Of a stretch of DNA of 53,492 nt, positions 8,533 through 16,743 are shown one piece after another (the first letter of the stretch is position 1; each line of letters starts with the position of its first letter). The position numbers were made by a program, and so were the translations under genes. The notes under the pieces were generated by a model. It searched no databases. It was given only the letters and a program-made list of their open reading frames with translations, and was not told the origin of the DNA. This stretch comes from Acidobacteriota bacterium (GTDB taxonomy: Bacteria > Acidobacteriota > Terriglobia > UBA7540), in NCBI GenBank assembly GCA_021787735.1, contig JAJYLL010000020.1, positions 1 to 53,492 on the forward strand, written 5' to 3'.

Positions 8533-8933
8533 AAAACCACACCCAACCCAAGCACGGCATGCTAAATCTTGAGTATCTGGAAGCGACAGAATTAAAGAAA
8601 CGCGCGGCCGAGGATGCTGTTAGAGACGCCGATTACTACGCCTTCAATACCCAACCCCGACAGTTGAAGGCCGAGGGCTCTAAAGGCCTCGAGCCGGTTT
8701 CTGATTTTCTGAAGTCGAACAAAGATGTCGGTTTGAAAGTCGGTTCCCCGGAAGGGCTCGACGGCCTGTTCATCCGTTCGAATGATGGTGGTGACAAGCT
8801 GCTTCTTTCAGACGAAATGATGCAGATTTCTCTTGCGGACGAAGTCGCGGCGCTTGCGGCCGAACCTATCCGCATTTTCCACGTCAAAGCTCCGGCTCCG
8901 TGGGTGGAAGAGGTGCGGGCCGGCAATGCGTGA
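8529..8933 (+). CDS. Small protein of unknown function between the two regulators
   Basis: A 134-residue frame starting at TTG that overlaps the preceding stop as TTGA, with GGGAG eight to ten bases upstream. I do not recognise it. It is acidic, mostly polar and without signal peptide or membrane segment; the middle is rich in Ser, Asp and Gly, and there are no Cys residues. The tight coupling to the regulator gene and the long open frame argue that it is real. The alternative start is ATG at 8562 (MLNLEYLEATELKKR). It could be a partner of the AAA+ regulators. Confidence 0.5.
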   Translation: MKNHTQPKHGMLNLEYLEATELKKRAAEDAVRDADYYAFNTQPRQLKAEGSKGLEPVSDFLKSNKDVGLKVGSPEGLDGLFIRSNDGGDKLLLSDEMMQISLADEVAALAAEPIRIFHVKAPAPWVEEVRAGNA

Positions 8934-9198
8934 GATCCTGCGCGCGGCGTCAAATCCCTGCTGCAATCCATATTTAGATTATCCAAACATCCTCAATTCC
9001 CCTGAGTTGTAACCAGTCGGGTACCCGGCAAAGGGTTCTGGTTTCGATGATCGGCCGGACTCTCTTTTCTCGAGAATGCGCACGATGTGTTTGCAAATGT
9101 GGCATGTTGTCCACACCTGCAACGTTTTTCACTCCTAATCGAGCCGGCTTGTTCCTATTTGATGTGGAGTGCGGCTAAGGGGTTAGAGGTGTTTGCGG

Positions 9199-9251
9199 AA
9201 CTCATTCGAGGTAAAACAGAGTGCAAGACAATTCTCATGCGCGAATGAGTT
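9199..9251. repeat. Perfect 10-bp inverted repeat, 33-base spacer
   Basis: AACTCATTCG at 9199-9208 is mirrored exactly by CGAATGAGTT at 9242-9251. No T-run follows, so it does not look like an intrinsic terminator. It lies about 350 bases before the second NtrC-like gene and could be two half-operators or a leader RNA hairpin. Only the symmetry is seen; the role is inferred. Confidence 0.45.
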
Positions 9252-9396
9252 TGCGTGGTCGCCAGAATACAACCAGTACGGTTCCACAAGATAGGAGCTG
9301 TTATGCCTGGGAATCGACGCTTGTAACTTATTGCAAAAAAATTACTTACTGTCTCCAATGTGTGGGGATTCCACATTCTAGAAGGACCTGGCTGAT

Positions 9397-9413
9397 TTGG
9401 CATGCAGAGTGCG
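9397..9413 (+). promoter_or_regulatory. Weak sigma-54-like -24/-12 match
   Basis: TTGGCATGCAGAGTGCG has GG-N10-GC spacing and a good -24 half (TTGGCATG), but the -12 half is GTGC instead of TTGC. It lies about 185 bases before the ATG at 9597. It shares the odd -12 half with the candidate at 7436, which is either coincidence or a lineage-specific preference. Confidence 0.25.
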
Positions 9414-9596
9414 GGTAGATGGAAGAACAAGTTTGCTGAGATAGCCTCGTGAACTGTGTTTGAGAGACTTTGCATAGGGTGAATACCGGATTCTCCCGCA
9501 GTTTTTAGAGAATTGCCATGAGCGATAGCCCGACGGTGGCTTCGGAAGTACTTGAGACCTGATGTGAGTTTCGGAGGAGCGAGAAGGAAAGAAGGC

Positions 9597-10673
9597 ATGG
9601 GAGTAATTTCAAATATCCTCGACGGCAAGTCGGTTTCTTGCCATGACATTCTACCCAAAGGAATGCTCTTTGGTGCGTCCGAGGGGATGCGGGGACTGCT
9701 GCAGATTGTTGAGCAGGTTGCCAGCGCCAGCGTGCCGATCGTCATTCTCGGAGAAAAGGGGACGGGAAAAGAAACTCTTGCGCGATTCATCCATTCTTGC
9801 AGCCCCGGCATCGAGACGCCGTTCCTTAAGCTAAGTCCACAGTTTCAGGGTGCCCGTGCGATTGATGAAGTGGCCTTTCGGCTGGAGGAACCTTCAGTTG
9901 AAGCGCGGGACGGCTCTGCTCGCGACGGAGGTTTAGAGGGTCCACCCTGTACCTTGTTTGTTGAAGAAGTTTCAGAAGTTTCGCAAGAGCGCCAACTGGA
10001 GCTGCTGCATCTGATTCGAGGTTCCAAGCCCTTAATTTCGATGGATAGCGCGGATATCCCTGTTGAACTTCGTGTTATTGGCGCCAGCACCCAGGACTTG
10101 GAGCAGCAGGTAGCAGCAGGAAGGCTGCGCGAAGACCTTTATTCTCTACTTAGCGTGGTCAGGTTGCGCCTTTCTCCTTTGCGCGAGCGCAAAGAGGACA
10201 TCCCTCAGCTCGCCTACTATTTCTGGCAGGTTTACAGCGAAAGATTCGGCTGTCAATCGCCGGCCCCCAGCCTGCAACTGGTCCGACGCCTGCAGGAGCA
10301 TAGCTGGCCCGGCAATATTCGGGAGCTCGAAAATGTCATGAAGCGCTACGTAGTTCTGGGAGCCGAGGGAATCGAGGGCATTGGTAGCTCGTCGCAATTT
10401 CAACGTCCGGCTGCGCCGGCGCCGCCCGCTCGGCGGTCCGCCTCGTTAAAGCAGGTAACCCGTGAGGCCACCCAGGCGCTGGAACGGAAGATCATTCTGA
10501 GGACTCTGCAAGAGACGCAATGGAACCGCAGGCAAACGGCGCGCGCCTTGAACATTAGCTATCGCGCTCTGCTTTACAAGATTAAAGAGGCTGGATTGCT
10601 GCCCGAACAGTCGGCGGACGGCGTTGAGTTGTCAGGCGCGAGCAGCCAGAAACCTGATCGAAGGGTGGCTTAG
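9597..10673 (+). CDS. Second NtrC-like AAA+/Fis regulator lacking the GAFTGA loop
   Basis: 358 residues from ATG 9597, which follows AAGGAAAGAAGG; the frame could extend to TTG at 9552 but with no ribosome site. AAA+ with Walker A GEKGTGKE (52-59), Walker B position LFVEEV (E123-E124, where D-E is usual), arginine region LREDLYSLLS, WPGNIRELEN, and a Fis-type HTH near the C-terminus (ETQWNRRQTARALNISYRAL). No GAFTGA is present. It is close to the regulator at 7492, especially in the HTH, so the two may bind the same sites. The position directly before the nusG-like and wza-like genes makes EPS control its likely job. Confidence 0.87.
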   Translation: MGVISNILDGKSVSCHDILPKGMLFGASEGMRGLLQIVEQVASASVPIVILGEKGTGKETLARFIHSCSPGIETPFLKLSPQFQGARAIDEVAFRLEEPSVEARDGSARDGGLEGPPCTLFVEEVSEVSQERQLELLHLIRGSKPLISMDSADIPVELRVIGASTQDLEQQVAAGRLREDLYSLLSVVRLRLSPLRERKEDIPQLAYYFWQVYSERFGCQSPAPSLQLVRRLQEHSWPGNIRELENVMKRYVVLGAEGIEGIGSSSQFQRPAAPAPPARRSASLKQVTREATQALERKIILRTLQETQWNRRQTARALNISYRALLYKIKEAGLLPEQSADGVELSGASSQKPDRRVA

Positions 10674-10687
10674 ACAAAGGGCAAGGC

Positions 10688-11323
10688 ATGTCAGTTCTCA
10701 ATACTCCATTCGCAAACGGCGCGGTCACATCAGCGGATTCGGTTTGGTACGCCGTTCATACGCGTCATCAGCATGAAAAGCTGGTGGCGCGAACGCTTGC
10801 TAATAAAGGGTTTGAGATTTTTCTTCCGCTCTATACGGAAGTCCGTCAATGGAGAGACCGCGTAAAGAAAGTGGAAGTGCCGCTGTTCACTTGTTACGTA
10901 TTCCTGCGGGGTGATCTTGACCGCCGACTCCCGATTCTGACAACGCCCGGAGTACACGGGCTGGTGGGCAGCGCCGGGAAACTGGCGGGGATTCCTGAGG
11001 AAGAAATCAAGGCTGTGAGGAGAGTGGTTGAGAACCAAATTAATGTTGAGCCGCATCCCTTCCTGAAGTGTGGCGACATTGTCCGGGTGAAATCCGGCGC
11101 GCTCCGCGGAGTAGAAGGTTTTCTGGTGCGGAAGAAGGGTCAGACTCGGCTGATTCTCTCAGTGACGTTGCTTGAGAGATCAGTCGCGGCAGAAGTTGAC
11201 GCAGGCATCGTTGAACGGATAACGCCGCAGGTCAGAGCAAACGCGCTCTCTGCTTCGACCCCAATGGCCAGAGGTTGGCGTTTGGGGAACGAACTGCTGT
11301 CGCCAGTCCGTATGGGGGCGTAG
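10688..11323 (+). CDS. NusG/RfaH-like antitermination factor
   Basis: 211 residues. Residues 18-115 are a NusG N-terminal domain (WYAVHTRHQHEKLVARTLANKG, shown only in part: AVHTRHQHEKL), and residues 130-190 are a KOW domain (GDIVRVKSGALRGVEGFLV). Specialised NusG paralogues such as RfaH, UpxY and LoaP sit in front of long polysaccharide or antibiotic operons and let polymerase read through. It lies 14 bases after the second AAA+ regulator and just before the export gene, which fits that job. I could not find an ops-type or JUMPstart recruitment element. Confidence 0.9.
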   Translation: MSVLNTPFANGAVTSADSVWYAVHTRHQHEKLVARTLANKGFEIFLPLYTEVRQWRDRVKKVEVPLFTCYVFLRGDLDRRLPILTTPGVHGLVGSAGKLAGIPEEEIKAVRRVVENQINVEPHPFLKCGDIVRVKSGALRGVEGFLVRKKGQTRLILSVTLLERSVAAEVDAGIVERITPQVRANALSASTPMARGWRLGNELLSPVRMGA

Positions 11324-11395
11324 TAAGCAGTTATGACTATTGACACGTTATCCGAGGTTTTTATGGGTTTCCCGATGCATGATGGGAGGCGGAAA

Positions 11396-12523
11396 ATGTT
11401 TCGAATTTGGCTTTGTCTCGCGGTTTTTGTGGCCGTCGGGGTGGTGAAGGTTGCGGCCCAGTCCGCTGATCCTTCAAGCCAAACTGTTTTGACAGCCGGT
11501 AACAACACGAACATGGAAACGACCGACGACTGGAATCGCCGCCTTCAACAACTGGTTCATTCGGCCATCACCGATGCCAACAACAGGCCTTCGCCGGCCG
11601 ACTATCGTATTGGTCCGAACGACATGCTGAAAGTTACGGTGTTCGATGCACCGGACCTGAGCCAGGAAGTCCGGGTCTCGGGCGATGGCAACATTTCATT
11701 ACCTTTGCTTGGAACGATCAAGGCCGCCGGACTGACGCCGCGTGAACTCCAGTTGGTTCTGCAAGCCTTGTTGCGTCGCACCTACATGAAGGACCCTCAG
11801 GTAACTGTTACGGTCACTGAAATGCAAAGCCACAGTGTTTCCGTTCTTGGGGCTGTCAAGACGCCTGGAGTTTTCCAGATTCGGGGGACCAAGACGCTTC
11901 TGGAGATGCTCTCCATGGCTCAGGGTCTTGCTCCTGATGCCGGAAATGCTGTGATGGTTATGCGGGGCGCTGGCAATGACTTCGGTTCGAACCAGCCACC
12001 GACGGTTGGAACGAAAGGCGTTGCAGCGGCTGACGCCCAGGGCGGAGCTTCAGCCTCATTGCCGTCCGCATCTTCCGCAAATACGGGAGACGGGAAGGCG
12101 ATTGAGATCAGCCTGAAAAGGCTGCTTGATTCGGGAGATCCCAGGTACAACATCGCCATCTATCCCGGAGATATTATCAAGGTCAAGGCGGCGGGAATTG
12201 TCTATGTTGTCGGTGATGTCAATCGGCCAGGCGGTTTCCCCATCCAGGACAACGAACATATGACCGTGCTGCAGGCAATAGCGCTGGGACAGGGGATTGG
12301 TACGGATGCTCAGAAAAACAAAGCGAAGATCATTCGATTAGCAGAGAATGGGCAGCAAATCGAGTTGCCGATCCGGCTGAACGATATCCTGGCTGGAAAG
12401 GCGCCTGACCCTGTACTCCAGCCAAAGGACGTTCTTTTCATCCCCAAGAACGGGGCAGCGTCGGCTGGCAAGGCTGCATTGAGGACGTTCTCTCAGTGGA
12501 TAGTCTGGCGGGCAGTTCCATAG
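11396..12523 (+). CDS. Wza-like polysaccharide export protein (Poly_export/SLBB)
   Basis: 375 residues from ATG 11396, chosen because GGGAGGCGGAAA lies right before it and it opens a clean signal peptide (MFRIWLCLAVFVAVG, cleavage after VAAQ). Upstream in-frame ATGs at 11333 and 11363 would bury that signal. The Poly_export domain follows (YRIGPNDMLKVTVFDAPD near residue 60), then SLBB domains (VSVLGAVKTPGVFQIRGTKT and IVYVVGDVNRPGGFPIQ). No lipobox cysteine is seen, unlike enterobacterial Wza. It should form the outer-membrane channel and pair with the Wzc-like kinase that follows. Confidence 0.92.
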   Translation: MFRIWLCLAVFVAVGVVKVAAQSADPSSQTVLTAGNNTNMETTDDWNRRLQQLVHSAITDANNRPSPADYRIGPNDMLKVTVFDAPDLSQEVRVSGDGNISLPLLGTIKAAGLTPRELQLVLQALLRRTYMKDPQVTVTVTEMQSHSVSVLGAVKTPGVFQIRGTKTLLEMLSMAQGLAPDAGNAVMVMRGAGNDFGSNQPPTVGTKGVAAADAQGGASASLPSASSANTGDGKAIEISLKRLLDSGDPRYNIAIYPGDIIKVKAAGIVYVVGDVNRPGGFPIQDNEHMTVLQAIALGQGIGTDAQKNKAKIIRLAENGQQIELPIRLNDILAGKAPDPVLQPKDVLFIPKNGAASAGKAALRTFSQWIVWRAVP

Positions 12524-12563
12524 AGGCCGGTGGAAACATTCCGGAAGTGTTGGAGACATTCAT

Positions 12564-14987
12564 ATGACCGATGAGAACAAGATTGAACTTTACAGGGGCG
12601 GCGTCCTATCGAGGGTTCGAAAGCTTACGGCGACAGTTGCAAGCCCAAGCTCGCCAGATCCTGACGAGGATGTTGACCTTAATTACATCATGCGTGTACT
12701 GCGGGAGCACTACCGCACGATTCTTACTTCCGGAATCGCTCTGCTGCTGGCTGCTTTGGTTGTTTCTCTCTTCATGAAACCGGTATATCGGTCTCAAGCA
12801 ACCATCGAGATCAGGGGGGCTGCGCCGGACATCGAGAGTTTGGAACAGCTGCAGACTCGGAACATGGCTCCCGACAGCGTTGTTGTGACAGAGGTTGAGA
12901 CGGAGATTGGGATCCTTAGGAGCGACTCCCTGGCGCGGCAAGTGATCAATGAGGTCATTCTGGCCAAACAGCCCACGTCGTCGGGTATTCTCAGCGGCGC
13001 GTGGCAGGCCTTTGTCCACTGGTATGCAGGCTCTGGAAGTAACGATTCTTCTGCCCAGGCGGAGTCAAGTGATACTGGCTCTGGCTTGGCTGCGAACGCC
13101 TCACCCGAATCTCAGATGAGTCCCAAGGCTTACCAGCGCCTGGTAGACAATTTTGAGTCGACCCTCAGTGTTTCACGTGTCGGAAGCAGCCGGCTGGTCA
13201 CTATCAGCTATGAAAGCCATGACCCTCGCCTGGCGGCCCGTATAGTTAATGCAGTCGTCTCCCATTATCTGCAGCTTCATCAGATGGCCACTGACAAATT
13301 AACAAAGATGCTCGCCGAGCAGGTCCGGGAAGCGCGGATGGAATTAGAAAGGTCAGAGCAGAAGATGACACGCTATGCGCGCCAGAATGGACTGCTCTAT
13401 CTGGAAACCAATTCGGGTGGCTCTCAAAACGTTGTTAGTGACCGGCTCCGTCAAATCCAGACCCAGTGGACTGCGGCGCAGGACGACCGCTTCCAGAAAG
13501 AATCGGTCTATAACCTTGTTCAGAAAGGGGACTACGGATCGCTCCCGGGCGTTTTTCAAGATAAGCTTCTGCAAACCCTCACGGAGAAAGTCGCAGATCT
13601 GAAGAGTCAGTATGCGCAGTTGTCTTCGACGTTTACTGACAGCTATCCCAAGGTGCAGCAGGTGAAGCGCCAGCTTGCGGCGGCGGAAGAAACTCTGGCT
13701 CGTGAGCGTCAGCGGGCTGCCGCAAACATTACCAATGACTACCTCGCGGCTGTCCGGCGTGAAGCTCTTCTGGCGCGGGCCTACGATCAACAGAAGAACG
13801 CAGCTAACCAAGTGGCAGAAAAGTCCACTCAATACGACATCCTGAAGCGGAATGCGGACTCTGATAATCAACTCTACGAAAACATCCTGCAGAAGGTCAA
13901 AGAGGCCAGCTTAGTGGCTCGGATCAAGTCGAACAATGTAAACGTCATAGACCGTGCGGTGCCGGAATTCCTGCCCGTCAAGCCCAAGATTTTATTCAAT
14001 ATGGGCTTGGGTCTGATTCTGGGGCTGGGGTTGGGGGTCGGAATTGCTTTCCTGCGGGCGCACTTTGACACCACATTGAAGACGGTCGAGGAAGTTGACC
14101 GCTACCTGGGGCTCCCTGCACTGGCGATGATTCCGGCGGTAGGTTCTCTCTCGGCGTCAATTGTGGCCGGGGACCACAACAACGGCAATGGCCACGGTCT
14201 GATGATTCCCGACGTGCTCGATACATCGCAGATGACAAAATCCGAGAGCCCTTGGTATCGAATTGACAAGCAGATCCAGCAAAAATACTCGCCGCTCGTT
14301 GAAGCCTTCCGGAGCCTGGGAAGTTCAGTGATGCTGGAAGCCGCCGGACGAAAGAGAGTGCTGCGTAGCATCGTCGTCACAAGTTCCCAGCCAGGTGAGG
14401 GAAAGACTACAGTGTCGGTGAACCTGGCGATCGCACTGGTACAGCAAGGCAGCCGGGTCATCCTTGTGGACGCCGACATGCGGCGCCCGGCAGTCCATCG
14501 AGCGCTTGGCTTCCGGAATATTCGCGGGCTGTCAAGCTACTTGAGTGGTTTGAGCGAGTGGGCACCTTGTATTTTGCCCGGTCTCTCTCCGGGGCTGGAT
14601 ACATTGCCTGCTGGCCATTCGCCGAAGAATCCGGTTGCCTTACTTTCATCTTCGCGTATGAAGCTGCTGATCAGTCAGCTTCTTGAGGAATACGACTATC
14701 TCATCATCGATTCTCCAGCGGTCATGCCTAACCTGATGGACGCCCGCATCCTGGCTGGCCTGGTTGACGGCAGCATCATGGTGGTTCGAAGCGGGATGGC
14801 GCCTCGCGACTATGTGATCCGGGCGCGCAAGCAATTGAACAACGTTGTCGGAGTGGTTTTGAACAGTATGGATGTTCGGGCGATGGAGGACTACTACGGT
14901 TACGGTTCGTACGGATACGGCAATACGGCAAATGAAGAGGATCCCGAGCGAAGTCCGTATGCGAATGAGAAACGGATAGCAGGGTGA
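12564..14987 (+). CDS. Wzc-like chain-length regulator and BY-kinase
   Basis: 807 residues. A Wzz domain starts near residue 35 with a first membrane helix at about 55-75 (ILTSGIALLLAALVVSLFM). A long coiled-coil region spans 240-450, and a second membrane helix lies near 475-495. The cytoplasmic BY-kinase half has Walker A SSQPGEGKTT (about 606-615), Walker A' VILVDADMRRP and Walker B YLIIDSPAV. The tail is Tyr-rich (EDYYGYGSYGYG), the autophosphorylation cluster typical of Wzc. GGAGACATTCAT precedes the ATG. It controls polymer length and export together with the Wza-like protein. Confidence 0.95.
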   Translation: MTDENKIELYRGGVLSRVRKLTATVASPSSPDPDEDVDLNYIMRVLREHYRTILTSGIALLLAALVVSLFMKPVYRSQATIEIRGAAPDIESLEQLQTRNMAPDSVVVTEVETEIGILRSDSLARQVINEVILAKQPTSSGILSGAWQAFVHWYAGSGSNDSSAQAESSDTGSGLAANASPESQMSPKAYQRLVDNFESTLSVSRVGSSRLVTISYESHDPRLAARIVNAVVSHYLQLHQMATDKLTKMLAEQVREARMELERSEQKMTRYARQNGLLYLETNSGGSQNVVSDRLRQIQTQWTAAQDDRFQKESVYNLVQKGDYGSLPGVFQDKLLQTLTEKVADLKSQYAQLSSTFTDSYPKVQQVKRQLAAAEETLARERQRAAANITNDYLAAVRREALLARAYDQQKNAANQVAEKSTQYDILKRNADSDNQLYENILQKVKEASLVARIKSNNVNVIDRAVPEFLPVKPKILFNMGLGLILGLGLGVGIAFLRAHFDTTLKTVEEVDRYLGLPALAMIPAVGSLSASIVAGDHNNGNGHGLMIPDVLDTSQMTKSESPWYRIDKQIQQKYSPLVEAFRSLGSSVMLEAAGRKRVLRSIVVTSSQPGEGKTTVSVNLAIALVQQGSRVILVDADMRRPAVHRALGFRNIRGLSSYLSGLSEWAPCILPGLSPGLDTLPAGHSPKNPVALLSSSRMKLLISQLLEEYDYLIIDSPAVMPNLMDARILAGLVDGSIMVVRSGMAPRDYVIRARKQLNNVVGVVLNSMDVRAMEDYYGYGSYGYGNTANEEDPERSPYANEKRIAG

Positions 14988-15397
14988 CCTCCGCGATTTG
15001 ACTGGCAGCCTGAGTAAAGAAGGGGCGCCAGATGTTGTGGGTTTGAGGTTGTTTGCGGAGAACGAGCTGTCCCGGAATGACTTGGCTAGTCGGGCTGTTA
15101 GCGCTTCCGCAAGTTTGTAAGCAGGACGAAAAGGTTTCCGGCAAGACGTTGGTTTGCTGAAGTCGGAATGCCAATCCAAGGTTGTTTTGGGGGCCACGGG
15201 CGGTGTGGCTCAGAGGGCGGAGCTATACACCAAAAACGAAAGATGCCGTTGGATTTGTGAATTGCCGGGACGGAACCGCGGGCTGACGAAAGGAGGCTTT
15301 TCCAATGCACGCAAGTTCCCAAAAAAGTTGCCTTGGAGCCCGGTACAGGATGTAGTCGCCATTTTGTGTTCGTGACAATACAAGTTTTTCTTTCCAG
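14988..15397. other. Intergenic region with a possible leader peptide
   Basis: About 410 bases between the kinase and the sugar transferase. I found no known riboswitch signature. It contains a 16-codon frame with a strong ribosome site, listed separately. A promoter for the downstream genes could be here. Confidence 0.5.
15305..15355 (+). CDS. Possible 16-residue leader peptide
   Basis: ATG at 15305 is preceded by AAAGGAGG at an 8-base spacing, the best ribosome site in this gap, and the frame ends at TAG 15353-15355. The peptide has a Cys, a basic C-terminal part and no obvious runs of one regulatory amino acid. It ends about 43 bases before the sugar transferase. It may be an upstream frame that affects the next gene, or chance. 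Confidence 0.25.
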   Translation: MHASSQKSCLGARYRM

Positions 15398-16549
15398 GTG
15401 AATCTTATGCCACTTCGTGCCACGCGCAGTCAATTGAATTGGGGAGCCGGGACATCATCATTGCCGGCCGTTGTTCCGGCTAGAGATGATGTTTCAATCC
15501 CGACCGAAAAGCAATTTGAGGAACTTCTTTGCCTGGAGCGGAGACGGGCGGAGAGGTCTCGTAGACCTTTTCTCCTAATGCTTCTTGACCTGCGAAACGT
15601 CCTTGTGAACGGCAACACCCGAAGCATAATCGAAAATGCCTGGGCTGCGGTACGTTCCGCCTCGCGAGACTCGGACATCCGGGGTTGGTATTTGCAGGGT
15701 GCTGTTCTCGGAGTCATCTTTGTCGAGGTCAACCCGGAAGGGCCGGTGCGAGTCAGCGATATCCTCTACGCAAAGGTTAAGTCGGCACTCTCCGCACGCC
15801 TTAAAAACGACGAGTTCGAACGAATTGACATCCGAATGTATCTGCAGCCCGACAACGCTTCTAACTGGGATAAATGGTCCGGCCTCTACCGTGATTTGCG
15901 CGAGCAGGAATCGGGCAAGAAACTGCACCGCGCGGCAAAGCGGGGGCTCGACATCATTGGAAGCGGTGCCGCCATCCTCCTGCTTTCGCCGCTGATGGGC
16001 GCCCTGGCGTTGTTGATCAAGCTTTCCTCCAAGGGCCCCGTCTTTTTCCGTCAGCAGCGGGTGGGCTATCATGGTGTGCCATTTGTCTTTTTAAAACTGC
16101 GCACCATGCATCAGGACAACGACCTGAATGTGCACAAGGATTACATCAAGCGGTTCATTGCGGGAGAGGAGGACTCTTCCGGCCCTGTCCCTGTTTATAA
16201 AATCCAGGACGACCCGCGTGTGACTCGAATCGGCAGGTTTCTGCGGAAGACCAGCCTCGATGAGTTGCCTCAGTTCTTGAATGTTCTCAGGGGTGAGATG
16301 TCGCTGGTTGGGCCGCGGCCGCCGATTCCCTATGAAGTTGAATACTATGACTTCTGGCATCGGAGGCGGGTTTCTGAAGCAAAACCGGGCATCACCGGTT
16401 TGTGGCAAGTTCGAGGCCGCAGCCGGACGACCTTTAATGACATGGTCCGCCTCGACCTGCAATACGCCAGATCGTGGTCGATCTGGCTCGACCTGAAAAT
16501 TTTATTTGCAACGCCGCGCGCCATGATTTCTGGTGACGGAGCCTATTGA
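15398..16549 (+). CDS. Phosphoglycosyl transferase fused to a degenerate GGDEF domain
   Basis: 383 residues from GTG 15398 (ATG at 15407 is also possible). Residues 190-383 are a bacterial sugar transferase: a re-entrant or membrane helix GLDIIGSGAAILLLSPL, then GPVFFRQQRVG, FLKLRTM, SLDELPQFLNVLRGEMSLVG and GLWQVRGRS. It should move a sugar-1-phosphate onto undecaprenyl phosphate and so start the repeat unit. Residues 37-150 resemble a GGDEF domain (FEELLCLERRRAERSRRPFL). The I-site RxxD is present (R90-D-S-D93), followed after exactly five residues by LQGAV where GGDEF should be. It cannot be a cyclase as read but could bind cyclic di-GMP. Confidence 0.88.
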   Translation: MNLMPLRATRSQLNWGAGTSSLPAVVPARDDVSIPTEKQFEELLCLERRRAERSRRPFLLMLLDLRNVLVNGNTRSIIENAWAAVRSASRDSDIRGWYLQGAVLGVIFVEVNPEGPVRVSDILYAKVKSALSARLKNDEFERIDIRMYLQPDNASNWDKWSGLYRDLREQESGKKLHRAAKRGLDIIGSGAAILLLSPLMGALALLIKLSSKGPVFFRQQRVGYHGVPFVFLKLRTMHQDNDLNVHKDYIKRFIAGEEDSSGPVPVYKIQDDPRVTRIGRFLRKTSLDELPQFLNVLRGEMSLVGPRPPIPYEVEYYDFWHRRRVSEAKPGITGLWQVRGRSRTTFNDMVRLDLQYARSWSIWLDLKILFATPRAMISGDGAY

Positions 16550-16743
16550 AGTCGTATTTTCCTGCCTTGGCTTGATAAATCAATCAGTCCTGATGAACAC
16601 AGGGCACGCCCTTGGCGCAAGGGTTGGCGGCGCTGCAGGGTTTGCGCGGCGTGCGCAGTTGCAAAAAGAACAGCGCCTTAATTGATGACGCGTTCGGTCC
16701 TGCTTTGGCTGATAAGAGGACCAGAACAGGGTGGGGGTGAAAC

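Larger units (their letters stand above)
8934..9596. other. Long intergenic region ahead of the second regulator
   Basis: About 660 bases. A minus-strand frame through most of it has no recognisable protein features and I take it as chance. The stretch contains a perfect 10-bp inverted repeat (9199-9251), a small TGTGG/CCACA hairpin at 9361-9375, and a sigma-54-like match at 9397-9413. This density of dyads suggests a control region for the EPS operon that starts at 9597. Confidence 0.5.

Noticed and set aside
9155..9811. A 218-codon minus-strand frame
   Set aside because: It has no recognisable domain, runs into the second AAA+ gene on the other strand, and its composition is not protein-like.
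10674..12563. ops/JUMPstart element for the NusG-like factor
   Set aside because: No GGCGGTAGC-type element is visible; the recruitment site, if any, is not recognisable.
14988..15397. Cyclic di-GMP or cobalamin riboswitch before the sugar transferase
   Set aside because: I looked for the conserved cores and found none.
16601..16623. Sigma-54-like match ahead of the WbpB-like gene
   Set aside because: The -12 half is poor and the bases also form a CCCTTG/CAAGGG hairpin, so the match may be incidental; the stem has no T-run and is not a clear terminator either.
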